In this document: in pieces, positions 18,402 to 27,102 of the stretch
How positions within the stretch are numbered: the stretch's first letter is position 1
How the letters are laid out: each line of letters opens with the position of its first letter
Source: Chitinophaga pinensis
GTDB taxonomy: Bacteria; Bacteroidota; Bacteroidia; Chitinophagales; CAIOSU01
DNA: 64,000 nucleotides
Direction of reading: 5' to 3'
NCBI GenBank assembly: GCA_945901065.1
Contig: CAMDKI010000001.1
Location: forward strand, 186,001 to 250,000
Notes under the pieces: generated by a model
Seen by the model: only the letters and a program-made list of their open reading frames with translations
The model's database searches: none
What the model was told of the DNA's origin: nothing
Made by a program: the position numbers and the translations under genes

Positions 18402-18893
18402 TGTATAGCATTGCGGTTAGCTTTAGAATAATACCGCTGCACTGCTGAGCCATCTTGTGGTAAACCCAAACTAGCAAATCGGTTTTATTCATGGGCCATT
18501 GTATTACGTTTCGGCTTGATTCAGGATCCTGTTTTTAGTCAAAGGAAAAAGGGCATCAATTAGGGTTTTGTCGTGTGTGAACACTTGTTAAACAGCTTAA
18601 AATAATTATTGTTAAATATTAATGTATCTTTAGCATCCTCCGCTTTTTAAGCCAAAGATGGATGACGGTTTGCGTCTATAGCATGAACCCAGAAACCCGC
18701 ACCAGTATTATAAAAAGTACACGACAAAACCCCAGAGGGTTAGACCTAAAGCGCAACCTGCGGGCGGGGGCTCGAGACACAAGACCTGACTCCTGCATAA
18801 GGCCAAAGATTTGTAGTTTTGTGAAAATGTATAACAGCCATGGATTGTGGACCATCGCCAGAGGCGAGACAAGGCATGGATCATTGACCAAAC
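18402..18893. other. 492-bp intergenic region
   Basis: No frame here has protein-like composition; the frames at 18662-18937 (+), 18676-18915 (-) and 18708-18932 (-) overlap one another and look random. A TAGTTTTG at 18814-18821 fits the -7 consensus and could start the LOG/M23 operon. The following leader contains a hairpin repeat also found near 61203. Confidence 0.4.
18845..18885. repeat. Dispersed TCGCC-GGCGA hairpin repeat, copy 1
   Basis: The sequence TGTGG-ACC-A-TCGCC-A-GAGGCGAGACAAG-GCAT is a near match, in opposite orientation, to 61203-61240. The core TCGCC-AGA-GGCGA can fold into a hairpin. It lies in the probable 5' leader of the LOG-family gene, 9 nt before its ATG. Confidence 0.55.
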
Positions 18894-19589
18894 ATGACGG
18901 AAGAAGAAAAAGCAAGGAAAGATTGGACCCAATATAAGGCAGAGTCGTCGTGGGCCATATTTAAGGTAATGAGCGAGTTTGTGGAGGGTTACGAAAAGAT
19001 GAACCGCATAGGGCCTTGCGTGAGCATATTTGGCTCGGCACGCACCCCTGCCGATAGTAAGTACTACGTAATAGCTGAAGAGATAGCCCGCAAGCTAGCA
19101 TTGGAGGGATATGGCATTATCTCGGGTGGTGGCCCGGGTATTATGGAAGCCGCGAACAAAGGGGCGCACTCGGTTGGCGGTGCATCGGTGGGGCTCAATA
19201 TCGACCTGCCGCATGAGCAAGGCGCTAACCCGTACATTGATATGGACAAGTTGCTCAACTTCCGCTACTTCTTCGTGCGTAAGGTCATGTTCGTGAAGTA
19301 TGCACAGGCCTTTGTGCTGTTGCCCGGCGGCTTTGGTACGCTGGATGAGATGTTTGAGTGCCTTACCTTGGTTCAGACTAAAAAGATTGAAAAGATACCC
19401 ATTATATTGTATGGCAGCGAGTTTTGGAGAGGCATGCTCGATTGGATAGCTACCACCATGCGCGATAAGGAGCATACCATTAGCCCTAACGACCTCGATT
19501 ACCTGCAACTGGTTGATAGCCCCGAAGAGGTAGTAAAAATTATTAGAGACTTTTATCGCTCGGAGCACGCATTACGGCCTAATTTTTGA
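18894..19589 (+). CDS. LOG-family protein (possible cytokinin-type nucleotide phosphoribohydrolase)
   Basis: The 231-residue cytosolic protein belongs to the TIGR00730/LOG family once labelled lysine decarboxylase. The family motifs are present: GSARTP near 47, SGGGPGIMEAANKGA near 76, and PGGFGTLDE near 145. Characterised members split nucleoside 5'-monophosphates into ribose 5-phosphate and free base; the physiological substrate in Bacteroidota is unknown. The longer N-terminus (about 40 residues before the Rossmann core) is common in this clade. It is followed 12 bp later by an M23 peptidase gene, likely one transcript. Confidence 0.9.
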   Translation: MTEEEKARKDWTQYKAESSWAIFKVMSEFVEGYEKMNRIGPCVSIFGSARTPADSKYYVIAEEIARKLALEGYGIISGGGPGIMEAANKGAHSVGGASVGLNIDLPHEQGANPYIDMDKLLNFRYFFVRKVMFVKYAQAFVLLPGGFGTLDEMFECLTLVQTKKIEKIPIILYGSEFWRGMLDWIATTMRDKEHTISPNDLDYLQLVDSPEEVVKIIRDFYRSEHALRPNF

Positions 19590-19601
19590 TTGTACCTTGT
19601 T

Positions 19602-21332
19602 ATGCGCACTATATTGTTTTTGTCCTTATCGCTGTTGCTTGTTGGTTTAGTTTGGTTTGCTACACCTGTTAATGCTCAAGTGATTGACACCTCCTTGAAC
19701 TTCGGTCCACCGCTCGATGTGCCTTTATACCTTTCGGGCACGTTTGCCGAACCTCGTGCTAATCATTTCCACGGAGGGTTGGATATTCGTACCGAGAGCC
19801 GAGAAGGCTTAAAGGTATATGCTGTGCAAGAGGGCTTTGTATCGCGCATAAAAATAGCGGCATTTGGCTACGGCAATGCTATCTACATTGAGCACCCCAA
19901 CGGCTACACCAGCGTTTATGCGCATTTAAGCGGATTTAATGCCGAGATTGCCCAATACATCCATCAGCTGCATTATCAAAAAGAAAGCTGCAATTTGGAT
20001 GAGGTGGTGCCTGCCGGAAAGCTTAAAGTAAAAAAGGGCGAAATGGTGGCCTACTCGGGCAACACAGGTGGCAGCGGCGGTCCGCACTTGCACTTCGAGC
20101 TAAGGAATACCATTACCGAGAATGCAATTAACCCATTACTATACGGCTTTCTGGTAAACGATAAGATGGCCCCGATAATCCACAACGTGTACGTTTACCC
20201 TAAAGACGATAACCTAACTGGCCCGGTGAGCTATGCTGCCCGCAAAACCACCACAGGGTACCGGCTAATGAAGGATACCCTTTACTTCAATACCGATACC
20301 ATTACCTTTGGGTTGCACGCTACCGATAAGATGGAAAACTCCGGTAGCACCAACGGCATCTATAGCCTCGAGGTGTTGGTTGACGACTCCGCCATATACC
20401 GTTTCCATATGGATAGTGTTTCGTTTGCCGAAACACGCTACGTGCAATGCCACGTTGATCATGCCGAGAAAGTAAACGACAACAACACGGTATACCGGTG
20501 TCACCGCTTACCGGGCAATAACTTTAGCTTTGTATACGATGTGCAGAAGAACGATGGCTACTTGGCCATAAACGACAGCATCTTGCACAAGGTGGTGCTA
20601 GTGAGCAAAGATTTCCAAGGCAATGCCTCTAACCTTACCTTTTATGTGGGCAAAAGCATTACCAGCAATGCCTTTAAATTGCAAGTGCTCAACTTTGACA
20701 CGGTGTTTTACCACAACCGAAGCAACACTTTTTATGGAGCCGGCTTAAAGGCCCAGTTTAGTGAAAACACCTTCTACAACAAGGTTTTCTTTAACTATGA
20801 TGTAGATAGTATTCAGCTTAAAAACCTACAGGCAATGGGTCCGCTGCACCGTTTGCATAAAGATAGCGAGCCTGCACACAATAGTTACAGCCTATCATTG
20901 TTTGTAAACGAAGTGCCGCAGCACCTGCACCCTAAAGGTGTAATGGTGCGCATTGATAGGAACGGAAGAATAAAGCCATATAGCACCACACACGAAGGCT
21001 CCTGGTTTACGGCTAATCCAAAAGAGTTTGGCAACTTTACCTTGGTACTGGATACCTTGCCACCCGTAATTAGGCCCTATAACTTTGTAGCTGGCGCAGT
21101 AATTACGGGTAAGAAGGACATCCGTTTTACAATTAGCGACAATTTGAGCAATATTGACACTTACAGGGCAACGATAAACGGCAAATGGGTGCTGCTTACC
21201 TACGACTATAAAAACAACTTGCTGTTTTATACCCTCGACGAACATTGCCCGGCAGGCGAACTTAATTTTGAATTGGTTGTTACTGACAAAGCTGGCAACT
21301 CGGCAACATACATGTGCACATTCAAAAATTAA
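19602..21332 (+). CDS. M23-family peptidoglycan peptidase
   Basis: A signal peptide (MRTILFLSLSLLLVGLVWF...NAQ) is followed by a LytM/M23 domain at about 40-190 with zinc-ligand motifs HFHGGLD (about 54-60) and HLHFE (about 161-165), so it is probably an active metallo-endopeptidase of the periplasm or outer membrane face. The remaining about 390 residues form beta-rich regions of unknown role, presumably Ig-like. Length is 576 residues from ATG 19602; a TTG at 19590 abuts the previous stop but is a poor start for a signal peptide. The gene follows the LOG gene by 12 bp. Confidence 0.9.
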   Translation: MRTILFLSLSLLLVGLVWFATPVNAQVIDTSLNFGPPLDVPLYLSGTFAEPRANHFHGGLDIRTESREGLKVYAVQEGFVSRIKIAAFGYGNAIYIEHPNGYTSVYAHLSGFNAEIAQYIHQLHYQKESCNLDEVVPAGKLKVKKGEMVAYSGNTGGSGGPHLHFELRNTITENAINPLLYGFLVNDKMAPIIHNVYVYPKDDNLTGPVSYAARKTTTGYRLMKDTLYFNTDTITFGLHATDKMENSGSTNGIYSLEVLVDDSAIYRFHMDSVSFAETRYVQCHVDHAEKVNDNNTVYRCHRLPGNNFSFVYDVQKNDGYLAINDSILHKVVLVSKDFQGNASNLTFYVGKSITSNAFKLQVLNFDTVFYHNRSNTFYGAGLKAQFSENTFYNKVFFNYDVDSIQLKNLQAMGPLHRLHKDSEPAHNSYSLSLFVNEVPQHLHPKGVMVRIDRNGRIKPYSTTHEGSWFTANPKEFGNFTLVLDTLPPVIRPYNFVAGAVITGKKDIRFTISDNLSNIDTYRATINGKWVLLTYDYKNNLLFYTLDEHCPAGELNFELVVTDKAGNSATYMCTFKN

Positions 21333-21339
21333 TTAGGTA

Positions 21340-21376
21340 AGTCTAATATTTCTCATTTCGTATCTCATATTTACTA
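21340..21376. repeat. Short-word intergenic repeat
   Basis: The 46-bp gap between the M23 gene and bcp consists mostly of T/A/C-rich short words (TCTCATTTCGTATCTCATATTTA) of the same style as the repeats near 11053, 31231 and 59845. Confidence 0.4.
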
Positions 21377-21378
21377 TC

Positions 21379-21834
21379 ATGACCACTTTGCAACCTGGCC
21401 AATTGGCTCCCGACTTTACCACTACTGATCAGAACGGCAATGCCGTTAGTTTAAAGGCCCTAAATGGCAAAAAGGTAGTGCTCTACTTTTACCCTGCCGA
21501 TGATACCCCAACGTGCACCAAAGAAGCCTGCAACTTCCGCGACAACTACGCCATGCTCGCTAGCAAAGGCTATTTGGTATTGGGTGTAAGTGGCGATACC
21601 GAGAAGAAACACCAGAAGTTTGTGGCCAAATACGACTTGCCTTTTCCGCTATTGATGGACGAGGACCGCACCATACAAAATGCCTACCAAGTATATGGCC
21701 CCAAGAAGTTTATGGGTAAGGATACCGTGGGCATACACCGCACTACTTTCGTTATTGATGAAAAGGGTACGCTAGAAAAGGTAATAATTAAAGTAGATAG
21801 TGCCAATGCGGCAGAGCAGGTGCTGGAGGCATAA
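21379..21834 (+). CDS. bcp: Thioredoxin-dependent thiol peroxidase (BCP-type peroxiredoxin)
   Basis: This 151-residue cytosolic peroxiredoxin reduces hydrogen peroxide and organic hydroperoxides with thioredoxin as reductant. The peroxidatic Cys lies in DTPTCTKEACNFRD at about residue 45, and the resolving Cys five positions later is the arrangement typical of atypical 2-Cys BCP enzymes. GVSGDTEKKHQKF and LLMDEDRTIQNAY fit the rest of the fold. It lies 46 bp after the M23 gene on the same strand. Confidence 0.95.
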   Translation: MTTLQPGQLAPDFTTTDQNGNAVSLKALNGKKVVLYFYPADDTPTCTKEACNFRDNYAMLASKGYLVLGVSGDTEKKHQKFVAKYDLPFPLLMDEDRTIQNAYQVYGPKKFMGKDTVGIHRTTFVIDEKGTLEKVIIKVDSANAAEQVLEA

Positions 21835-21840
21835 ACTAAC

Positions 21841-21872
21841 ACCGCCCTGCTGCATTGCTGCCTTGGGGCGGT
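21841..21872 (+). terminator. Probable terminator after bcp
   Basis: ACCGCCC (21841-21847) can pair with GGGCGGT (21866-21872) across an 18-nt loop, followed by TTGATGTCATTTC. The stem is short and the T-tract weak. Confidence 0.45.
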
Positions 21873-21999
21873 TTGATGTCATTTCTAGAATTAATAACAC
21901 TTGCGGGGTAGTTCTTGATGTGAACCTATTTATCAAAACACTTTTGAAATAGTTTCTTGGTTTTGTTCGTATTGGAGTTGAAACAACAACAATTCATAA

Positions 22000-22635
22000 T
22001 TATTTTTTCATTAGAGGCTGTTGGATAAAAAATCTAAAACAAGTTAAAAAAGCTTCTTTCAAAAACCTTCCCAAATAAAGCGGTTTACCTTTTGGTTTCC
22101 TCGGAAATACGTTGTAGTATCTGGGTGAAGGCATATCAATACCCTCAAACAAAATCCGCTTTCTGGTTTCTGGGTCGGCGCATTCTAGATTATCTAATAG
22201 CAGTCTTGAAAACTCACAAGTGCTCTCTAGTACTTCAGCCATTGAATAAATGCCATCGCAAGCCAAATCGTAGTCCCAGTGTAAATTTTTTATTGATTCC
22301 ATTAAACCATAATCCTCATCCCACTTAAAGTACAAAGATATATTGTAGAACATATCATAAGCACCATCTTCAGTGGGCCTTTGGGTATATGCTTTAAAAC
22401 TCAATTCGATAATTGTTAACAGACACTCATCAATACTGAAATGCTTTAAAACAAGTGCTTCCAAGTCATTAAATAAAAACTTGGACCTGTAATCCAAATT
22501 CATCAAATCCAACACTAGTTCATCATCCGATAAATGCTCTACCACATAAGGGTCATTATAAAGCCATTGCTCGAACGCCTCCTCCGTAAGCGTTCGAGAT
22601 AGTACTTTAAAAACCTTCTGTTTTATGTGTTCCAT
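22000..22635 (-). CDS. Orphan hypothetical protein
   Basis: I do not recognise this 211-residue protein. It is acidic in the first 150 residues (many Asp/Glu, Tyr and Leu) and basic at the C-terminus (FPRKPKGKPLYLGRFLKEAF), with no signal peptide or clear membrane helix. Its base composition is AT-richer than its neighbours and it stands alone between two long gaps, which suggests recent transfer. Its size and acidity recall immunity proteins of polymorphic toxins, but nothing in the sequence proves that. ATG at 22635. Confidence 0.55.
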   Translation of the reverse strand: MEHIKQKVFKVLSRTLTEEAFEQWLYNDPYVVEHLSDDELVLDLMNLDYRSKFLFNDLEALVLKHFSIDECLLTIIELSFKAYTQRPTEDGAYDMFYNISLYFKWDEDYGLMESIKNLHWDYDLACDGIYSMAEVLESTCEFSRLLLDNLECADPETRKRILFEGIDMPSPRYYNVFPRKPKGKPLYLGRFLKEAFLTCFRFFIQQPLMKK

Positions 22636-23192
22636 GGTCTTGTAGGTTAAACTTAAATAATAATTGCGGTTTTATCCAATCTACATAAGTCCCTCTCCCA
22701 AGGGGACAGGCTAAGTGAGGGTAACCCACAACTGAACTACCAATATTTGTTCATCTAAGACGCATTTTTCTGCCATCGTTGGCCATGATGGGGTTGTAAA
22801 TGGTACCAACAATACAATTTGTTGCTCTATTAAAAATGCCTTTTAGAGAAGTTGTGCAGCTAAAGACGCTAAAAAATATTTCAATAATAACAGCTATATC
22901 ATGTTGTGTATCCGATAGATGGATTACTATAACCATTTATTGCCCTCACTCTTCCATTTCCAAATTTCCAAATTGCCACATTTTCAAATTAATCCCATTT
23001 TCCTCCCACCCTTTCCCACCGTCCTGTAAAACATACTATCCACGCTGTTTGCGCCTGAAAGTGAGTGCTTTCGGACCGTTTTAACGGGTTAGTTTTACAT
23101 TGCCAAAATTTAGCTCATTTGGAATTCTCAAAAAGCCTTTTCTAACCATACTTATCACATTATCAACACCTTTGGTCTTCGTCTTTTTAAGA
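22636..23192. other. Long intergenic region with dispersed-repeat remnants
   Basis: No convincing gene. At about 22685-22735 is a CCCTCTCCC...GGGGACAGG...GTGAGGGT element of a type I associate with Bacteroidota intergenic repeats, and at 22953-22990 a short-word TTTCCAAATTTCCAAATT repeat like the one before sucB. The small frames at 22751-22936 (-) and 22800-23084 (+) overlap these and look non-coding. The region immediately after holds the dcw control signals. Confidence 0.45.
22953..22990. repeat. Short-word intergenic repeat (AAATTTCC type)
   Basis: Tandem degenerate words TTTCCAAATT, TCCAAATTGCC and TTTTCAAATT occur here and again at 59845-59930 before sucB, in both cases outside genes. 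Confidence 0.5.
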
Positions 23193-23201
23193 TGTGGATA
23201 A
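23193..23201 (-). promoter_or_regulatory. DnaA-box-like sequence upstream of mraZ
   Basis: TGTGGATAA reads TTATCCACA on the minus strand, an exact match to the classical DnaA box. A weaker TTATCAACA lies at 23160-23168. Two sites are too few for an origin; DnaA regulation of the dcw promoter or chance are both possible. Confidence 0.3.
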
Positions 23202-23218
23202 ATTCCTAGGGGAAATTG

Positions 23219-23260
23219 GTGGGAGAATGTGGTAGAAAGTGGAAAGTTTTAGTAACTTTA
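23219..23260 (+). promoter_or_regulatory. Putative MraZ operator and dcw promoter
   Basis: Three direct repeats with exact 10-bp period, GTGGGAGAAT (23219-23228), GTGGTAGAAA (23229-23238) and GTGGAAAG (23239-23246), with a degenerate fourth at 23209, precede TAACTTTA (23253-23260), a variant -7 element. The ATG of mraZ is 26 nt further on. MraZ of Escherichia coli and of mollicutes binds direct GTGG/TGGG-type repeats with a 10-bp period upstream of its own operon, so this is very likely an autoregulatory site. Confidence 0.65.
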
Positions 23261-23285
23261 CCGTTATAGCTAATAAAAACAAGCA

Positions 23286-23747
23286 ATGGCGGGACTTTTA
23301 GGTGAATTTGTAGTGAGTCTGGACGACAAGGGTCGTTTAAGGCTTCCTGCTGCCCTGAAAGGACAAATATCCCCTGCCGTAAATGGCCGTTTCGTCATCA
23401 ATCGTGGATTTGAGAAGTGCCTTACCATGTATCCCTACGACGAGTGGGAGCAAGTGAGTGCCAAGGTGAACAAGCTGAACACCTTTGTGAAGCGTAACCG
23501 TGAGTTTGCTCGTACGTTCTTCCGCGGCGCTACCGAGGTAACCCTCGATGGTGCCGACCGCATTTTGTTGCCCAAGCTTTTGGCCGATTATGCCGGCGTG
23601 GGTAAAGAGGTGCTACTCACCGCCCGCAACAACGTGATAGAAATTTGGAACAAGGATACCTACGATGCTTTGATGGATATGGATAGCGATGCTTATGCCG
23701 ACCTAGCCGAAGATGTAATGGGCGACCAGAAACCTGACCAGGAATGA
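23286..23747 (+). CDS. mraZ: Transcriptional regulator MraZ
   Basis: This 153-residue protein has the two tandem SpoVT/AbrB-like MraZ modules. The first begins LLGEFVVSLDDKGRLRLPAAL and the second contains EVTLDGADRILLPKLL; both hold the D-x-x-x-R-x-x-[LI]-P core. MraZ forms ring-shaped oligomers and binds repeats ahead of its own operon. It opens the dcw cluster, and its stop overlaps the rsmH start (ATGA at 23744-23747). The 10-bp repeats upstream are its probable operator. Confidence 0.97.
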   Translation: MAGLLGEFVVSLDDKGRLRLPAALKGQISPAVNGRFVINRGFEKCLTMYPYDEWEQVSAKVNKLNTFVKRNREFARTFFRGATEVTLDGADRILLPKLLADYAGVGKEVLLTARNNVIEIWNKDTYDALMDMDSDAYADLAEDVMGDQKPDQE

Positions 23748-24640
23748 GTTACCACGTACCGGTAATGCTGAAGGGTAGCCTAGATGGGCTGGAAATAAAA
23801 CCCGATGGCGTGTATGTGGATGTGACTTTTGGCGGTGGTGGGCACAGCAGAGCTATTCTGGAGCGGTTGAACGAGAATGGCAAGCTGTTGGCCTTTGACC
23901 AAGATGCTGATGCTGCCCAAAATGTGTGGAACGACCCGAGGTTGACTTTTATACCACAAAACTTTGAACACTTGAAACGCTATCTGAAACTGAACCACCT
24001 AACCCAAGTAGATGGCATATTGGCCGATCTAGGGGTTTCGTCGTACCAGTTCGATACGGCAGAGCGCGGTTTCAGCACCCGTTTCAATGCCGCGCTGGAT
24101 ATGCGCATGGATCAAGATAGCAAGCTTACCGCTGCCGATGTGCTAAATAACTATGATGCGGTCGAGCTGCAACGTGTATTTGGCGAATATGGCGAAGTGC
24201 GCAATGCCCGCACCTTAGCGCATGCCATTGTGGGAGCCCGCACCGTGGTGCCTATGAATACCACTGCCGATTTGTTGGCCATTGCCGACCCATTAAGCAT
24301 GGGCAACGTGAACCGATATATGGCGCAGGTTTTTCAAGCGCTGCGCATTGAAGTGAACAAAGAGATGGAAGTGTTGGAAGCCTTTCTTCAAGATGCCACT
24401 GATAGCTTAAAGCCTGGTGGCAGGTTGGTGGTAATCAGTTACCACTCGCTGGAGGATAGGTTGGTAAAGAACTACATACGTGCAGGAAATGCCAGCGGCG
24501 AGCCAGATAGAGATGTGTTTGGCAAGGCCGAAATTCCATTGAAAGCCATCACCAAAAAGCCTGTTGAGGCCGATGCGGAAGAGTTGAAGATTAATCCACG
24601 GTCAAGAAGCGCCCGTATGCGGGTAGCGGTAAAAGTATAG
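23744..24640 (+). CDS. rsmH: 16S rRNA (cytosine1402-N4)-methyltransferase
   Basis: This SAM-dependent methyltransferase (formerly MraW) modifies C1402 of 16S rRNA. The 298-residue length is typical. Motifs: HVPVMLKGSLDGL at the N-terminus, VDVTFGGGGHSRAIL for SAM binding, LADLGVSSYQFDTAERGFS, and VVISYHSLEDRLVKNYI near 240. Translationally coupled to mraZ by a 4-bp overlap. Confidence 0.97.
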   Translation: MSYHVPVMLKGSLDGLEIKPDGVYVDVTFGGGGHSRAILERLNENGKLLAFDQDADAAQNVWNDPRLTFIPQNFEHLKRYLKLNHLTQVDGILADLGVSSYQFDTAERGFSTRFNAALDMRMDQDSKLTAADVLNNYDAVELQRVFGEYGEVRNARTLAHAIVGARTVVPMNTTADLLAIADPLSMGNVNRYMAQVFQALRIEVNKEMEVLEAFLQDATDSLKPGGRLVVISYHSLEDRLVKNYIRAGNASGEPDRDVFGKAEIPLKAITKKPVEADAEELKINPRSRSARMRVAVKV

Positions 24641-24644
24641 CGCC

Positions 24645-25022
24645 ATGGAGATTGAAGAAGAGCTACAAGAGCCTGAAGGTACCAAGAGTGGCTACACCAA
24701 GTTGGTAGAGTGGTTTAAGGGGGTGGATTTGAAGCAGGTATTTACGCTGGAATATGCTTTAAAAAACTCGGCTTACCTCATTTTCTTGTTCGGTCTGATG
24801 ATTTTATACATAGGCAATACGCATGAGATGGACAATACTTCGCGCCGAATAGAGGTGGTGAAAAAGGAGATGAAAGAGTACCGCTGGCGGTACATGAGCG
24901 CTAAGGCCGATTTGATGTACAACTGTAAAATGACGGAAGTAGCCCAAGCTGTAAAGCCATTAGGCTTGAGAACCTTGGATGCACCGCCTAAAAAAATAGT
25001 AATAGCTAAAGGTGAGTATTAA
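24645..25022 (+). CDS. ftsL: FtsL-like division protein
   Basis: The 125-residue bitopic protein has a cytoplasmic N-terminus of about 45 residues, one transmembrane helix (about 47-63, AYLIFLFGLMILYIG) and a periplasmic heptad-rich segment (about 65-110), the architecture of FtsL in Bacteroidota. Primary sequence is poorly conserved, so the call relies on topology and position between rsmH and the division transpeptidase. Its stop overlaps the GTG start of ftsI by 11 bp. Confidence 0.8.
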   Translation: MEIEEELQEPEGTKSGYTKLVEWFKGVDLKQVFTLEYALKNSAYLIFLFGLMILYIGNTHEMDNTSRRIEVVKKEMKEYRWRYMSAKADLMYNCKMTEVAQAVKPLGLRTLDAPPKKIVIAKGEY

Positions 25023-27102
25023 ACGCGACATATTATGGCGAATATACCTAGCTTTCTTCCTAGTGGGGATAGCTGGGGCCGCAGTATTGGTGCAAGCTGC
25101 CCGCATACAAATGGTGGAGGGCGAGCACTGGCGCAGTTTGGCCGATAGCACCACTTTGGCTTATGTGCCAATTGATGCCGAGCGCGGTAATATATTGAGC
25201 AGCGATGGCAGTTTATTGGCTACCTCTTTGCCTTTTTTTGAAGTTCGTTTCGATATTAATACCGATGCCCTTACCGATGAAATTTTCAATGCTAGTCGTA
25301 AAGATTTGGCTAAAAGAATGTCAGCTTTTTTTGGCGATAAGAGCGCAACAGAATACGAGAATTTCTTGATTAAAGCGCGCCAATCGGGTCAGCGCTATTT
25401 GCTTATTCGCAAAAACGTTACCTACCCCGAGCTACAGATAATGAAAACGTGGCCCATTTTTGAATTGGGCAGGTACAAAGGTGGCTTTATGGCGATACAG
25501 CGCAACAAGCGCGTAATGCCTTTCCGTATGCTGGCGCACCGCACCATTGGTTACACCCGCGACGATATTAAACCAGTTGGCCTTGAAGGATATTTTGACG
25601 AGGAGTTGGCTGGTGTGCGTGGCAAACGCTTAATGCAAAAGATTTCGGGCGGTGCTTGGATACCCGTTAATGACGAGAACGAGATTAGCTCTGATAATGG
25701 TAAAGATGTACTTACCACGCTGGATGTGAACATGCAGGATGTGGTTGAGTCTGCCTTGCTAAACGCCGTTACCAAACACAATGCCGACCACGGTACTGCC
25801 ATATTAATGGAGGTATCAACCGGTAAAATAAAAGCCATTGCCAACGTAGGCAAAACCAAAGATAGCTACTGGGAAAACTACAATTATGCCATTGGCGAAG
25901 CCACTGAGCCAGGTTCTACTATGAAGTTGGCTGCGGCGTTGTCGTTGTTAGAGGATGGTTACATCAGCTTAGATGATAGCATTGATTTGGAGTTGGGCCA
26001 AAAGGACTTTTACGACAAAACGATGAAAGATTCGGAAAAGCACAATCTGCGCAATGTGACCATTAAGCATGCTTTCGAAGTATCTAGCAACGTAGCTTTT
26101 GCTAAACTGATTGATAAGTATTACAGCCATCAGCCAGAGAAATACATTGAGCACCTAAATAAATTTGGGCTGAATGAGTTAACCGGTGTAGAAATTAGTG
26201 GCGAGGCTAGCCCGTATATTAAAGACCCAAGTAGTAGCCATTGGAGCGGCATTTCATTGCCTTGGATGGCAGTGGGCTATGAGTGGCGCCTCACCGCATT
26301 GCAAGTGTTAACCTTCTACAACGCTATTGCCAATGATGGCTATGTGGTAAAGCCATATTTGGTTGATGCGATACAGAAGAATGGTAAGTTGGTTAAGAAA
26401 TTTAAACCAGAGATATCTTCTCGCCAAATATGCTCAGATAAAAGTTTGAAGCAGGTAAGGGCTATGTTGGAAGGTGTAATACTTAATGGCACAGGCGAGC
26501 ACCTTTATAGCAAAAACTACAAGTTTGCTGGCAAAACCGGCACTTCACAAATTGTAAAAAGTGGCCGTTACGAAAAGGTTTACCAAGCCTCCTTTGCAGG
26601 TTTCTTCCCTGCCGAAAAGCCTAAATACTCTTGCATAGTGGTTATCAACTCGCCAAGCAATGGCGTGTTTTATGGCGGTTGGGTAGCTGGCCCAGTGTTC
26701 CGAGAAATTGCCGACCAAGTGTATGCTCTAGATATGGAAATACACCCGAGCATGAACGAGTACCAAAAATTTGTGGCCGACAAGATACCATTCATAAAAA
26801 CCGGATTTAAGCCTGATGCACTGGAGGTATACGAAACCCTTGGTGTGAAATGCGAAACTGAAACTGACGGGCTATGGGTAGGCAGCAAACGGAAAACCAA
26901 TAACATAGAACTTACCGAGAACACCATAAACGAAAACCTTGTACCTAATGTGCAAGGCATGGGTTTAAAAGATGCCGTGTATTTGCTTGAGAACTATGGT
27001 CTGCAAGTGCAAGTAAAGGGCAAGGGCCGTGTGCGCCAACAATCTATTAACCCGGGCACTGCTGGTGCCAAGGGCCAAACCATACTAATTGAATTGAGCT
27101 AA
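25012..27102 (+). CDS. ftsI: Division-specific penicillin-binding protein 3 with PASTA domain
   Basis: This 696-residue monofunctional class B transpeptidase cross-links septal peptidoglycan. It has an N-terminal membrane anchor (about 8-30), a pedestal domain, and a transpeptidase domain with STMK (about 303-306), SSN (about 360) and KTGTS (about 511). A C-terminal PASTA domain starts at about 633 (VPNVQGMGLKDAVYLLENYGL). The start is GTG at 25012, overlapping ftsL; the membrane anchor begins right after, so no downstream start is plausible. The PASTA extension is known in Bacteroidota and Firmicutes PBPs. Confidence 0.96.
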   Translation: MSIKRDILWRIYLAFFLVGIAGAAVLVQAARIQMVEGEHWRSLADSTTLAYVPIDAERGNILSSDGSLLATSLPFFEVRFDINTDALTDEIFNASRKDLAKRMSAFFGDKSATEYENFLIKARQSGQRYLLIRKNVTYPELQIMKTWPIFELGRYKGGFMAIQRNKRVMPFRMLAHRTIGYTRDDIKPVGLEGYFDEELAGVRGKRLMQKISGGAWIPVNDENEISSDNGKDVLTTLDVNMQDVVESALLNAVTKHNADHGTAILMEVSTGKIKAIANVGKTKDSYWENYNYAIGEATEPGSTMKLAAALSLLEDGYISLDDSIDLELGQKDFYDKTMKDSEKHNLRNVTIKHAFEVSSNVAFAKLIDKYYSHQPEKYIEHLNKFGLNELTGVEISGEASPYIKDPSSSHWSGISLPWMAVGYEWRLTALQVLTFYNAIANDGYVVKPYLVDAIQKNGKLVKKFKPEISSRQICSDKSLKQVRAMLEGVILNGTGEHLYSKNYKFAGKTGTSQIVKSGRYEKVYQASFAGFFPAEKPKYSCIVVINSPSNGVFYGGWVAGPVFREIADQVYALDMEIHPSMNEYQKFVADKIPFIKTGFKPDALEVYETLGVKCETETDGLWVGSKRKTNNIELTENTINENLVPNVQGMGLKDAVYLLENYGLQVQVKGKGRVRQQSINPGTAGAKGQTILIELS

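Noticed and set aside
18662..18937. 91-residue plus-strand frame and two minus-strand frames (18676-18915, 18708-18932)
   Set aside because: All overlap each other and the start of the LOG-family gene; residue composition is random-like and the region holds a dispersed repeat.
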